DNA of 56,757 nt from Actinomycetota bacterium (GTDB taxonomy: Bacteria; Actinomycetota; Acidimicrobiia; Acidimicrobiales; JAJPHE01). The position numbers and the translations under genes were made by a program. Position 1 is the stretch's first letter. Each line of letters starts with the position of its first letter. The stretch covers positions 1 through 56,757 of the forward strand of contig JAJPHE010000139.1 in the NCBI GenBank assembly GCA_021325435.1, written 5' to 3'. A model generated the notes under the pieces. It searched no databases, was not told where the DNA came from, and was given only the letters and a program-made list of their open reading frames with translations. Of this stretch, positions 1 to 7,569 are shown one piece after another.

Positions 1-71
1 ACGTGGAAGCCGTGGTCGACGGCATGATCCTTGAGCTCTGCCACGTAGCCGGCGACGTCGATCACTGCCAT
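1..71 (-). CDS. N-terminal fragment of an unidentified protein, cut by the window edge
   Basis: Reading leftwards from an ATG at 71, the frame stays open to the window edge and encodes 24 residues beginning MAVIDVAGYVAELKDHA. Codon use is GC-biased at third positions like the neighbours. It is divergent from the phosphatase gene starting at 120, with under 50 bases for both promoters. Too little is visible to name a family. Confidence 0.45.
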   Translation of the reverse strand, partial: MAVIDVAGYVAELKDHAVDHGFH

Positions 72-119
72 GGCGCCCCACAGAGTAGGGGTCCCCGACG
101 CCGCTCACGGTAGGGTCCC

Positions 120-872
120 GTGGTGGACGACGACCGTGTGCTCGACGTCTTGCACCGGACCGTCGACGCGGTGGTGACCGCCCTCGCCGGCCTCGAGGAC
201 TGGGGCCTGTCCGGCCAACGCCGGGGCCAGTACCGCCACGACGTCGTCGCCGACGCCGCCGCAGTCGAGGTCCTCTCCGGGGCCGGTTTCGGGGTCCTGA
301 GCGAGGAGTCGGGTCTCACCCATGCCGAGCGGCCCCTGCTGGCGGTGGTCGACCCGGTCGACGGGTCCACCAACGCGTCGCGGGGCATCCCGTGGTACGC
401 CACCAGCCTGTGCGTCCTCGACGACGACGGCCCCCGGGTCGCCCTGGTGGCCGAGCTTCCGTCCGGGCGCCGGTTTGAGGCGGTGCGAGGGGCCGGGGCG
501 ACCTGCGACGGCGGCGCTCTCTCACCGTCCGGGCGTACCAGCCCGAGCTCGGCCCTGGTCGCCATGTCGGGGTTGCCGCCGGCTCGCCCGCCGTGGGCCC
601 AGAGCCGGATGTTCGGGGCGGCCGCCCTGGAACTGTGCGCGGTGGCGGACGGAACGGTCGACGGCTTCGTGGACTGCGTCCCGTCGGCCCTGGGACCCTG
701 GGACTACCTCGGGGCGACGCTCGTCTGCTCCGAGGTGGGCGTGGCCGTCGCCGACGCCGCCGGGCGCGACCTGGTGGCCCGGGGCCACCACGACCGGCGC
801 ACCCCCGTGGCCGGGGCGACCCCCGAGCTGCTGGATTCCCTCCTCGAGTTCCGGGCCACCTTCGCCGTCTGA
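120..872 (+). CDS. Inositol monophosphatase-family phosphatase
   Basis: A 250-residue protein with the two signatures of the Mg2+-dependent inositol monophosphatase / 3'-phosphoadenosine phosphatase fold. The metal-binding VVDPVDGST is at residues 76-84, preceded by the acidic SEES at 61-64. The second metal/substrate motif GPWDYLGA is at 192-199, followed by the usual acidic-glycine stretch. The family hydrolyses phosphate monoesters such as inositol-1-phosphate, histidinol phosphate or PAP; the sequence does not say which. Actinobacteria use the inositol enzyme for mycothiol and phosphatidylinositol synthesis, so that role is possible. The GTG at 120 is the first start giving the complete domain. 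No operon partner follows. Confidence 0.85.
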   Translation: MVDDDRVLDVLHRTVDAVVTALAGLEDWGLSGQRRGQYRHDVVADAAAVEVLSGAGFGVLSEESGLTHAERPLLAVVDPVDGSTNASRGIPWYATSLCVLDDDGPRVALVAELPSGRRFEAVRGAGATCDGGALSPSGRTSPSSALVAMSGLPPARPPWAQSRMFGAAALELCAVADGTVDGFVDCVPSALGPWDYLGATLVCSEVGVAVADAAGRDLVARGHHDRRTPVAGATPELLDSLLEFRATFAV

Positions 873-890
873 GCGCCAGAGGCGACAGGC

Positions 891-930
891 AATAAATAGG
901 TTGACTAGTTCCGGCCGGCCGTGATGGAGT
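891..930 (+). promoter_or_regulatory. Candidate WhiB7-type autoregulated promoter
   Basis: An AT-rich block AATAAATA (891-898) lies two bases upstream of TTGACT (901-906), a good -35 element, in a very GC-rich region. In mycobacteria and Streptomyces, WhiB7 uses its AT-hook to bind an AT-rich block just upstream of the -35 hexamer and activates its own gene. The -10 element is not clear; the sequence TGATGGAGT around 922-930 is the best candidate. Assignment rests on the architecture and on the whiB7-like gene downstream. Confidence 0.5.
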
Positions 931-988
931 TAGCGGGCCGGCGCGCCGCCGGTCACAGCGTCTCTCCGGGGGAGGGGCAGAAAGCAAG

Positions 989-1162
989 ATGAGCATGGGC
1001 ACGTACACGAGGATCGCCGCCAAGCCGATTGGCCAGCCCGGCGTCCCGGCGCGCCCGCGTGGACATTTCGCCCACATGCTCGCCTGGACCGCCAACTACG
1101 GCGTGTGCTCCAACGACACCGCCGTGCGGCTGCGGGGCCCCTGCGAAGGGAGATCGGGCTGA
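989..1162 (+). CDS. 57-aa upstream ORF in the whiB7 leader
   Basis: ATG at 989 opens a 57-codon frame ending in TGA at 1160-1162, with a purine-rich GGAGGGG at 971-977 as possible ribosome binding site. The peptide (start MSMGTYTRIAAKPIGQPG) resembles no protein I know. Its TGA lies inside a 7-bp hairpin (1154-1160 with 1164-1170), and a strong intrinsic terminator follows at 1190-1217, before the WhiB gene. Known whiB7 genes carry a short upstream ORF and terminator, and ribosome stalling on the uORF allows read-through. I infer a regulatory leader peptide. Confidence 0.55.
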   Translation: MSMGTYTRIAAKPIGQPGVPARPRGHFAHMLAWTANYGVCSNDTAVRLRGPCEGRSG

Positions 1163-1222
1163 GAGCCCGACTCGCAGGGAGAAGGCCCCAAGGCCGCCGG
1201 CATCAGCCGGCGGCCTTTCTGT
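1154..1222 (+). terminator. Attenuator-like region: stop-codon hairpin then intrinsic terminator
   Basis: Two hairpins are visible. The first, TCGGGCT/AGCCCGA (1154-1160, 1164-1170), encloses the stop codon of the upstream ORF. The second is a perfect 12-bp stem (1190-1201 with 1206-1217, loop ATCA) followed by TTCTGTTT. The terminator stands inside the whiB7 transcript leader, 47 bases before the likely start codon, so it should cut off most transcripts unless an alternative fold forms. No antiterminator pairing was worked out. Confidence 0.7.
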
Positions 1223-1264
1223 TTCCCGGGGGGACACCCCGATCAGTGAAAGGGGATGGGCGAG

Positions 1265-1573
1265 ATGCTCGCCATCGAGAGAGTCCAAAGAGAGGTGACC
1301 GAAGAGCCAGACTGGTCCAAGGCCGCGTGCCGTGACGGGACGGGTTCCCTCGCCGAGCTGTTCTTCTCCGAGCGGCTCGACGACATCGCACGGGCCAAGT
1401 CCGTCTGCGCCGGTTGCGCTCTCGTCGAGCCGTGCCTCGAAGGGGCACTGGAGCGGCGCGAGCCGTGGGGGGTGTGGGGCGGTCAGCTCTTCCTGAACGG
1501 GGTGATCCTGCCGTTCAAGCGGAAGAGGGGCAGGCCGCCCAAGCACCTGTCGGTCGCGGCCCTGGGCGCCTGA
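1265..1573 (+). CDS. whiB7: WhiB7-like iron-sulfur transcription factor
   Basis: A 102-residue WhiB-family protein. The four cluster-ligating cysteines are in KAACRDG and in CAGCALVEPC (C-x2-C-x5-C). The family G-V-W-G-G turn follows as EPWGVWGGQL. The C-terminus carries KRKRGRPPK, an AT-hook; among WhiB proteins an AT-hook marks WhiB7, which binds the primary sigma factor region 4 and activates intrinsic drug-resistance genes. ATG 1265 is preferred over ATG 1256 because the GAAAGGGG stretch ends right at 1255 and gives proper spacing only to the later codon. The leader carries an upstream ORF and terminator. Assignment to WhiB7 rather than another WhiB rests on the hook plus the leader. Confidence 0.85.
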   Translation: MLAIERVQREVTEEPDWSKAACRDGTGSLAELFFSERLDDIARAKSVCAGCALVEPCLEGALERREPWGVWGGQLFLNGVILPFKRKRGRPPKHLSVAALGA

Positions 1574-1661
1574 GCCCAGGGCGGCGACCCGCCGTCGGTT
1601 TCACGTACCGGCGGCAGGGAATGGACAGGGGGCCCGTGGCAGAGCGCGGGGATCCCGGCCT

Positions 1662-3845
1662 ATGTCCCACTTCCCGTCACTGAGCGAGCACGAGCTGCTC
1701 GTCTTCTGGGCCCAGCTGCTGGTCGTGGTGGGGCTGGCCCGGGGCCTCGGCGCCCTCTTCCAGCGCTTCGGCCAGCCCCCCATCGTGGGCGAGCTGGCCG
1801 CCGGTGTCGTTCTCGGCCCTTCGATCCTCGGCAAGGTGTGGGCGGGGGGATTCGACTGGCTGTTCCCGACGGGGAAGACCCAGGCCAGCGCCCTCGGCGC
1901 GGTGGGGTGGCTCGGGGTGGCGTTGCTGCTGGTTCTCACCGGCTTCGAGACCGACGTCGAGATCATCCGCCGGCTGGGGCGCGCCGCCGGCTCGGTGGCG
2001 GCCGGAGCCCTCGCCATCCCGTTCGGCTGCGGGCTGCTCATCGGCACGCTGCTGCCCGCCGGCTTCGTCGGCGCCCACTCCCAACGGGTGGTGTTCACCC
2101 TCTTCGTGGGCGTGGGGCTCAGCATCTCGTCGCTGCCGGTCATCGCCAAGATCCTGAGCGACCTCGGCTTCATGCGCCGCAACTTCGGCCAGGTGACGGT
2201 GGCCGTCGGCATGGTCAACGACCTTGTCGGCTGGCTCGCCCTCGGCGTCATCGCCGGCTTGGCCGAGTCGCACAAGCTTTCCGGCGGCCGGCTGATGTTC
2301 GCCCTGGCGGCCGCGGCAGTCCTTCTGGTCGCCACCTTCACCGTGGGGCAGCGGTCAGTCGACCGCGTCCTGCGCACCGTGCGGTCGCGCTCCCAGGGAG
2401 TGGTGCCGCCGATGACCGTCACCCTCCTGGTCACTTTCCTCATGGCGGTCATCGCCCAGGCCATCAAGCTTGAGGCCGTCCTCGGTGCGTTCCTAGCCGG
2501 CATCATCCTGGGTCGTTCGCGGTTCCAGCACCGCGAGGTCGGCCGGCACCTCGAGGCCATCACCATGTCCGTGCTGGCGCCGGTCTTCTTCGCCACCGCC
2601 GGGTTGCGTCTCGATCTCGGCGTGCTGGCCAAGCGGTCCACCCTGCTGTGGACCGCCGGCATCCTGGTGGCCGCGGTGGTCTCCAAGGCAGGGGGCGCCT
2701 ATCTGGGTGCTCGGGTCGGGGGGCTCGGCAGCCGCGAAGGGTTGGCCCTCGGCTCCGCCCTCAACGCCCGCGGGGCCGTCGAGGTGGTCATCGCCACCGT
2801 CGGCCTGTCCCTCGGCGTGCTCGGCATGCCGGCCTACACCGCCATCGTCGTGATGGCCATCGTCACCTCGATGATGGCGCCTCCGCTGCTGCGCCTCATC
2901 ATGCGCGACTGGCCAGGCGAGACCGAAGAGCGCGAGCGACTCGAGAAGGAGGCGCTCCTCGACCGCAACCTGCTGGTCAGGCCGGGCCGCCTGCTCATCC
3001 CCAGCCGGGGCCGACCGAACTCCATCGTCGCCGCCCAGATCCTCCACTTCGCCTGGCCCGACGAGGTCCCCTTCACCGTGCTGTCGGTGAAGGGGGAGGA
3101 AGGCGGCCCGGACCTCACCGCCATCGAGAACGTCCTGGCCGACCGCGAGACCGAGTTCCGCGAGGTCGACAGCGACACGCTGGGGGCCATCCTGCAGGAG
3201 GTCCGTCTCGGCTACACGGCCATCGGCGTCGGGGTCAACGACGCCGTCGCCACCGACGGGTTGCTGTCCCCCGTGGTCGACGACCTGCTGGCTGACAGTC
3301 CGGTGCCGCTGGTCGTGGTCAGGAGGGCCCGCAAGCAGGAGACGGCTACGCCGTCGGCCTTTGTCCGGGCCCTCGTGCCGGTGTCGGGTACCCCTGCCTC
3401 CCGGGCCGCCAAGGAGCTGGCGTTCGGGCTCAGCCGCAACCTCGGGACGCGGATCGTCCTCGCCCACGTGGTGAACCGTCCCGACGCCGAGCCGGTGGCG
3501 GCCATGGCTGCGGCGGTGGGGGAGCGACGGGTGGGACCCGGGCTCCGCTCCGGGTCGGCCGCCGACGCCGTCCTGGACCAGGCCGTCGGCGTCGCCGAGG
3601 AGTTCGACGTGGCGCCCACCACCATCACCCGTACCGGCACGTCCACCTCCGAGGAGATCCTGGGGGCGGCGGGCGAGGTGCAGGCCGACCTCATCGTCAT
3701 GGGGGCCACCGTCCGCCGCCTCGACGGCCGCCCATTCCTCGGTCACAACGTCGAGCAGGTGCTGGAGCAGGCGCCCATGACCGTGGTGGTCGTGGCCATG
3801 CCCGACGTGACCCCGGCGAGCCCCGACGGCCTCACCCGCCCCTGA
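1662..3845 (+). CDS. CPA2/KefB-type Na+(K+)/H+ antiporter with two C-terminal Usp domains
   Basis: A 727-residue membrane protein. Roughly residues 1-415 form the hydrophobic exchanger domain, with the early conserved QPPIVGELAAGVVLGPSILG typical of monovalent cation:proton antiporters of the CPA2 group. It ends in a short charged linker (EETEERERLEKEALLDRN-type, near 425). The cytosolic remainder holds two alpha/beta stretches resembling universal stress protein domains, roughly 440-565 and 575-715; the second contains a clear VMGATVRRLDG segment. Usp domains bind nucleotides or adenosine and probably gate transport. No TrkA-N (RCK) domain is present. The gene stands alone behind whiB7. Confidence 0.85.
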   Translation: MSHFPSLSEHELLVFWAQLLVVVGLARGLGALFQRFGQPPIVGELAAGVVLGPSILGKVWAGGFDWLFPTGKTQASALGAVGWLGVALLLVLTGFETDVEIIRRLGRAAGSVAAGALAIPFGCGLLIGTLLPAGFVGAHSQRVVFTLFVGVGLSISSLPVIAKILSDLGFMRRNFGQVTVAVGMVNDLVGWLALGVIAGLAESHKLSGGRLMFALAAAAVLLVATFTVGQRSVDRVLRTVRSRSQGVVPPMTVTLLVTFLMAVIAQAIKLEAVLGAFLAGIILGRSRFQHREVGRHLEAITMSVLAPVFFATAGLRLDLGVLAKRSTLLWTAGILVAAVVSKAGGAYLGARVGGLGSREGLALGSALNARGAVEVVIATVGLSLGVLGMPAYTAIVVMAIVTSMMAPPLLRLIMRDWPGETEERERLEKEALLDRNLLVRPGRLLIPSRGRPNSIVAAQILHFAWPDEVPFTVLSVKGEEGGPDLTAIENVLADRETEFREVDSDTLGAILQEVRLGYTAIGVGVNDAVATDGLLSPVVDDLLADSPVPLVVVRRARKQETATPSAFVRALVPVSGTPASRAAKELAFGLSRNLGTRIVLAHVVNRPDAEPVAAMAAAVGERRVGPGLRSGSAADAVLDQAVGVAEEFDVAPTTITRTGTSTSEEILGAAGEVQADLIVMGATVRRLDGRPFLGHNVEQVLEQAPMTVVVVAMPDVTPASPDGLTRP

Positions 3846-3914
3846 AGCGCCGGCCGGATAGCCGGTCATCCTGCCCGCAACGCCGGGAATCGGACGAGCC
3901 GCCGGCCGCGGTCA

Positions 3915-4023
3915 CTAGTCCGAGTTGGAGGTCAGTTGTGTAAGCGGGGGTAGACGGGCCATCGAGCAAATGGCACCCACGGGCTATTCCCGGGTCAGCT
4001 CATCGAGCCATATCCTTCTCTCT
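3915..4023 (+). ncRNA. Conserved structured leader of the first GGDEF-EAL gene
   Basis: This untranslated stretch aligns without gaps over about 100 nt to the leader of the paralogue at 7462-7569. Shared blocks are CTAGYCCGARTTGG (3915), GTTGTG (3935), GCAAATGGC (3966), CTATT (3984) and TATCC (4011), at identical spacing. A helix ATGGC/GCCAT (3970-3974, 4007-4011) has a counterpart in the second copy whose flanking bases differ but still pair. It could be a cis-regulatory RNA or a conserved promoter/operator. I compared it by eye with c-di-GMP-I riboswitches and saw no convincing match. Confidence 0.5.
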
Positions 4024-7000
4024 GTGACCAAGCGCCTACTGTCCGTGGCATTCCTGGTGGCAGGCGGCCTGGTGATTCAGATCCTGGGGGTCGCCGCCGA
4101 GCCGGTCGCCGTCACCGCCATCGGAGCGGTGGTGGTGGGCGGTGCCGTCCTGGGCGTGCTCCGCCACGGTCGGCACCACCCGGACGGGTGGCGGCAGGTC
4201 TGGCGGGCCGAGGTGGTGGGCCTCCTCCTGGTGGTGGGCGCCGGCTTCGCCCGGCAGTGGGCGCCCTCCCACGTCCCCAACGGCACCGCCGCCGCCCTCA
4301 GCATCGGTGGCGACCTGGCCGCCCTGCTGGGCCTGGTCCGCATGATGCGGCTGCGCCTGCCGGGCCGGGCCGGACAGCTGCTGCTGGAAGGGGCGGTGCC
4401 CGTCCTGGCCATCGGGTTGGTCGTGTGGATGCTGGCGGTGGAGCCGGCGGCCACCGGTCGCTTCGGCGTCGGCATCACCCTGGCCCGGCTCTTAGTCCCG
4501 CTGTTCGACGCCCTGGTGTTCTGGCAGCTGCTTCAGCTGCTGGCCGTCACCAGCCGCACTCCGGCCGCCTACAAGTACCTGGCCTCGGCGTTCGTCCTGC
4601 TCCTCGTAGGCGACGGGTTGCGGGCCGCGACGATTCTGGGTCACGGCGGTTTGATGCCCGTGCAGCCGACGAACGTGCTGCAGCTGTGGGCGTGGGCCCT
4701 GTGGGCCGTGGCGGTCAGCCACCCGTCACAGCGCAGGCCGTTCCCCGCCGTGCCGGCCCGCAACGCCCGTCCGAGCGGGATGAGGGTCGGTGCCGTGCTC
4801 GGCTGCGTGGTGACGGGGCCGGCATTGTTCGTCGTCCTGCCGCTGCTCGGTCGTCACCTGAACACCGCCGATCTCGTCGCCGGCGCCGCCCTGATCCCCG
4901 TCGTGGTTGTGGCCTACCTCGTCACCCACGTGTACAGCCGGGCCAACGCCGAGTATCACGCCCAGCACGACTCACTGACCGGGCTGTGCAACCGAACCTT
5001 GTTCGAGTACCAGCTGGGCTCGGCCATCTCGGTCGCCCGGCGGTCCGGCACCCAGGTCGGTGTCATGTTCCTCGACGTCGACCGGTTCAAGGGTGTCAAC
5101 GACAGCCTCGGCCACGCCGTCGGCAACGAGCTGCTCAAGGCGGTCGCCCAACGGGTGGAGTCCTGCGTGCGCGACCACGACCTGGTCGCCCGGATGGGCG
5201 GCGACGAGTTCACGGTCCTCCTGCCCGACCTCGCCAGCCGGGAGGCCGGCGTCGAGATCGCCGAGCGGGTGCTGGAGGCCTTCAGCCGCCCGTTCCGGGC
5301 GGGCGGCCGGCAGCTGGCGGTGACCACCAGCGTGGGGGTTGCCCTGTTCCCCGGTGACGGAGACGACGCCGAATCGCTGCTCAAGAACGCCGACACCGCC
5401 ATGTACCGGGCCAAGGCGGCGGGCCGGAACACGGTGGAGGCCTACAACGCCGACATGAGCGCCCGGGCCCACGTCCGCTTCGCCCTGGAGAACAGCCTGC
5501 GCGCCGCTATGCAGAAGGGCGAGCTGACCGTCTTCTATCAGCCCCGCGTCGAGATCGCCACGGGGCGGGTGGCGGCGGTCGAGGCGCTGGCCCGTTGGCA
5601 CCACCGCCGCCTCGGGTTCATCTCGCTGTTCGCCTTCGTGTCCCTGGCCGAGGAGACCGGGCTCATCGCTCCCCTCGGAGAGTGGGTGCTGGAGGCGGCC
5701 TGCCGCCAGGCCCGGGCCTGGTCCGACGCCGGCTTCGGTCCGGTCCCGGTATCGGTCAACCTGTCGCCCCAGCAGTTCGCCGACCGTCCCATGCTCGACC
5801 TCGTCACCGACGTCCTGGGCCGCACCGGGTTGGCTCCCGAGCTGCTGGAGCTCGAGCTCACCGAGAGCCTGTTCATGCAGGACCGTGAGGCGGTCGTGGC
5901 CAGCCTCGGTGCCCTGCGCGATACGGGTGTCCGGTGCTCGATCGACGACTTCGGCACCGGGTACAGCGCCCTGTCGTACCTCGCCGACATTCCGATGGAC
6001 ACCCTGAAGATCGACCAGTCGTTCGTGCGTCGCATCGAGGGCGGGGCCACCGTGGCGCCTTTGGTCGGGGCGGTCATCTCGCTGGCTCACAGCCTCGGGC
6101 TCTCGGTCGTCGCCGAAGGGGTCGAGACGGAGGAGCAGCTCGAGTACCTGCGCCTATCCGGCTGCGAGCAGGCCCAGGGCTACATCTTCAGCCCGGCGCT
6201 GCCGGCCCCCACGGTCGAGCTGATCCTTCGCCGCCAGCGGCGGTCGGACGAGACCGGCGCGCTGATGCCCCTATGGACGTCACCGCTCGACGGAGCGCCT
6301 TTCGAGGATCCCACCACCGTCAGCGTCGACCAGCTCGCCAGCGGCCGCATCAGCCCGGGCCGGATGGCCGAGGTGCTCCACGCCCTCTGCCAGGACACCG
6401 CCAGCAGCGCTGACCTGGACGACAGCACGGTCGAAGCGATCCTCACCGCCCTTCAGGGCGACGTGGTGAGCGGCGCTAGCGGAGGCCTCCGGTCACGGTC
6501 CATGAAGGTCGCCGTCGGCACCCTCGCCGGCCTGGTGCCCCTCGCTGGATCGGTGGCCGGCGCCGGGTTCATACCCGGGTCCCTGCGGGGAGTCGCCGCC
6601 GCCTTGAGCGGGGGCCTCGGTATTCAGCCGAGCAACGCCTCGGCCCAGCCGTCCGACGTGCTGGCCATGTCGAGCGAGGGCCCGTCCGGGTCGCCGACGG
6701 GGGCCGGCTCGGCCGGCGGTGCGCCTTCGGCGCTGGACCGCTCGTCCCATCAGTCCCCGGGCGAACCGAACGGCGACGGGAATGCGAACGCCATGCCGCC
6801 GGCGTTGTTGGCCGACCAGGCGTCAGCGCCCGTGGACCTCCCCGTCGCCGCTCCCGTCCAGCCGGTCGTCGCGCCCCCCGCCGGCGTGCCTTCTGCCTCG
6901 ACGCCCGCGCCCCCCGCCGGCGCCCCTCCTGCCTCGACGCCCGGCCCGGTGCCCGTCCCTGCTCCGCCCGTCACCCACGGCGGAGGAGTGGGCTCGGGCG

Positions 7001-7422
7001 GTGGCGGCGCGACCTCCGGCGGAAGCGGCCCCACCCCGGCCCCCCCGGCCAGCGGACCGTCAACGGGCACGCCTCCTCCCAAGGGCGGCCCGGGGCAGGG
7101 CGCGCCTCCCCCCGGGTCGTCCTCAGGTGCCGGCGGCTCGACGTCAGGTACTGGTGTCGGAGCCGGGTCCGGTGGCGGGTCCACCGGCAAGGGCCAGGGG
7201 AACGGCAACGGACCGGGCACCGGCGCCGGGAACGGCCCAGGCAACACCAACGGCGGAACTGGTGCCGGCAACGGCAACGGTGGCACCCCACCGGGAACAC
7301 CCGGGAGCGCCGGCGGCGTGGGCAACAACAACACCCCGGGGGCGGGCGCCGGTGGCGTCGGCGCGCCCGGCAACGCCGGAGGCAACTCCCAGGGCGCCTC
7401 AGGCGGAACCGCTCATCCCTGA
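4024..7422 (+). CDS. Membrane GGDEF-EAL c-di-GMP enzyme with long Pro/Gly-rich tail
   Basis: The N-terminus holds about eight hydrophobic helices (residues 1-300), resembling a MASE-type sensor. A diguanylate cyclase domain follows with intact active site MGGDEF and the inhibitory RxxD site (RDHD) five residues upstream. The EAL domain has VEAL, NLSPQQF, ELTESLFM, DDFGTG, KIDQSF and AEGVET motifs, so both synthesis and hydrolysis of c-di-GMP look possible. After the EAL domain comes a hydrophobic segment and about 230 residues of Pro, Gly, Ser and Asn. GTG 4024 is preferred to upstream starts because it aligns with the paralogue's GTG and leaves the conserved leader untranslated. The paralogue follows immediately. 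Confidence 0.88.
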   Translation: MTKRLLSVAFLVAGGLVIQILGVAAEPVAVTAIGAVVVGGAVLGVLRHGRHHPDGWRQVWRAEVVGLLLVVGAGFARQWAPSHVPNGTAAALSIGGDLAALLGLVRMMRLRLPGRAGQLLLEGAVPVLAIGLVVWMLAVEPAATGRFGVGITLARLLVPLFDALVFWQLLQLLAVTSRTPAAYKYLASAFVLLLVGDGLRAATILGHGGLMPVQPTNVLQLWAWALWAVAVSHPSQRRPFPAVPARNARPSGMRVGAVLGCVVTGPALFVVLPLLGRHLNTADLVAGAALIPVVVVAYLVTHVYSRANAEYHAQHDSLTGLCNRTLFEYQLGSAISVARRSGTQVGVMFLDVDRFKGVNDSLGHAVGNELLKAVAQRVESCVRDHDLVARMGGDEFTVLLPDLASREAGVEIAERVLEAFSRPFRAGGRQLAVTTSVGVALFPGDGDDAESLLKNADTAMYRAKAAGRNTVEAYNADMSARAHVRFALENSLRAAMQKGELTVFYQPRVEIATGRVAAVEALARWHHRRLGFISLFAFVSLAEETGLIAPLGEWVLEAACRQARAWSDAGFGPVPVSVNLSPQQFADRPMLDLVTDVLGRTGLAPELLELELTESLFMQDREAVVASLGALRDTGVRCSIDDFGTGYSALSYLADIPMDTLKIDQSFVRRIEGGATVAPLVGAVISLAHSLGLSVVAEGVETEEQLEYLRLSGCEQAQGYIFSPALPAPTVELILRRQRRSDETGALMPLWTSPLDGAPFEDPTTVSVDQLASGRISPGRMAEVLHALCQDTASSADLDDSTVEAILTALQGDVVSGASGGLRSRSMKVAVGTLAGLVPLAGSVAGAGFIPGSLRGVAAALSGGLGIQPSNASAQPSDVLAMSSEGPSGSPTGAGSAGGAPSALDRSSHQSPGEPNGDGNANAMPPALLADQASAPVDLPVAAPVQPVVAPPAGVPSASTPAPPAGAPPASTPGPVPVPAPPVTHGGGVGSGGGGATSGGSGPTPAPPASGPSTGTPPPKGGPGQGAPPPGSSSGAGGSTSGTGVGAGSGGGSTGKGQGNGNGPGTGAGNGPGNTNGGTGAGNGNGGTPPGTPGSAGGVGNNNTPGAGAGGVGAPGNAGGNSQGASGGTAHP
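6871..6942 (+). repeat. Two tandem 36-nt repeats in the Pro-rich tail
   Basis: Units 6871-6906 and 6907-6942 differ at only a few bases and encode APPAGVPSASTP and APPAGAPPASTP. They fall in the low-complexity C-terminal tail of the first GGDEF-EAL protein and are in frame, so copy number could change without breaking the gene. Confidence 0.8.
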
Positions 7423-7461
7423 GCCGGCCCGCCCTGGTCGTCCTCCCCAGGCGCCGCCTGA

Positions 7462-7569
7462 CTAGCCCGAATTGGCCCCTGGTTGTGCCAGGAAGGGCTA
7501 ACGAGGGATACGGCAAATGGCGACCCAGCACTATTTAAGGGCTACGCCAGGTCGCCTTATCCTCGAATC
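7462..7569 (+). ncRNA. Conserved structured leader of the second GGDEF-EAL gene
   Basis: Second copy of the leader described at 3915-4023, with the same blocks at the same offsets (CTAGCCCGAATTGG 7462, GTTGTG 7482, GCAAATGGC 7513, CTATT 7531, TATCC 7558). Here the helix is GGCGACC/GGTCGCC (7519-7525, 7550-7556), longer than in copy one but in the same place. Outside the blocks the two copies differ at many positions, which argues for selection on the blocks rather than a very recent duplication. Confidence 0.5.

Noticed and set aside
2493-3869. Minus-strand open frame opposite the antiporter
   Set aside because: His/Gly/Asp-rich without domains; antisense to Usp and transporter sequence.
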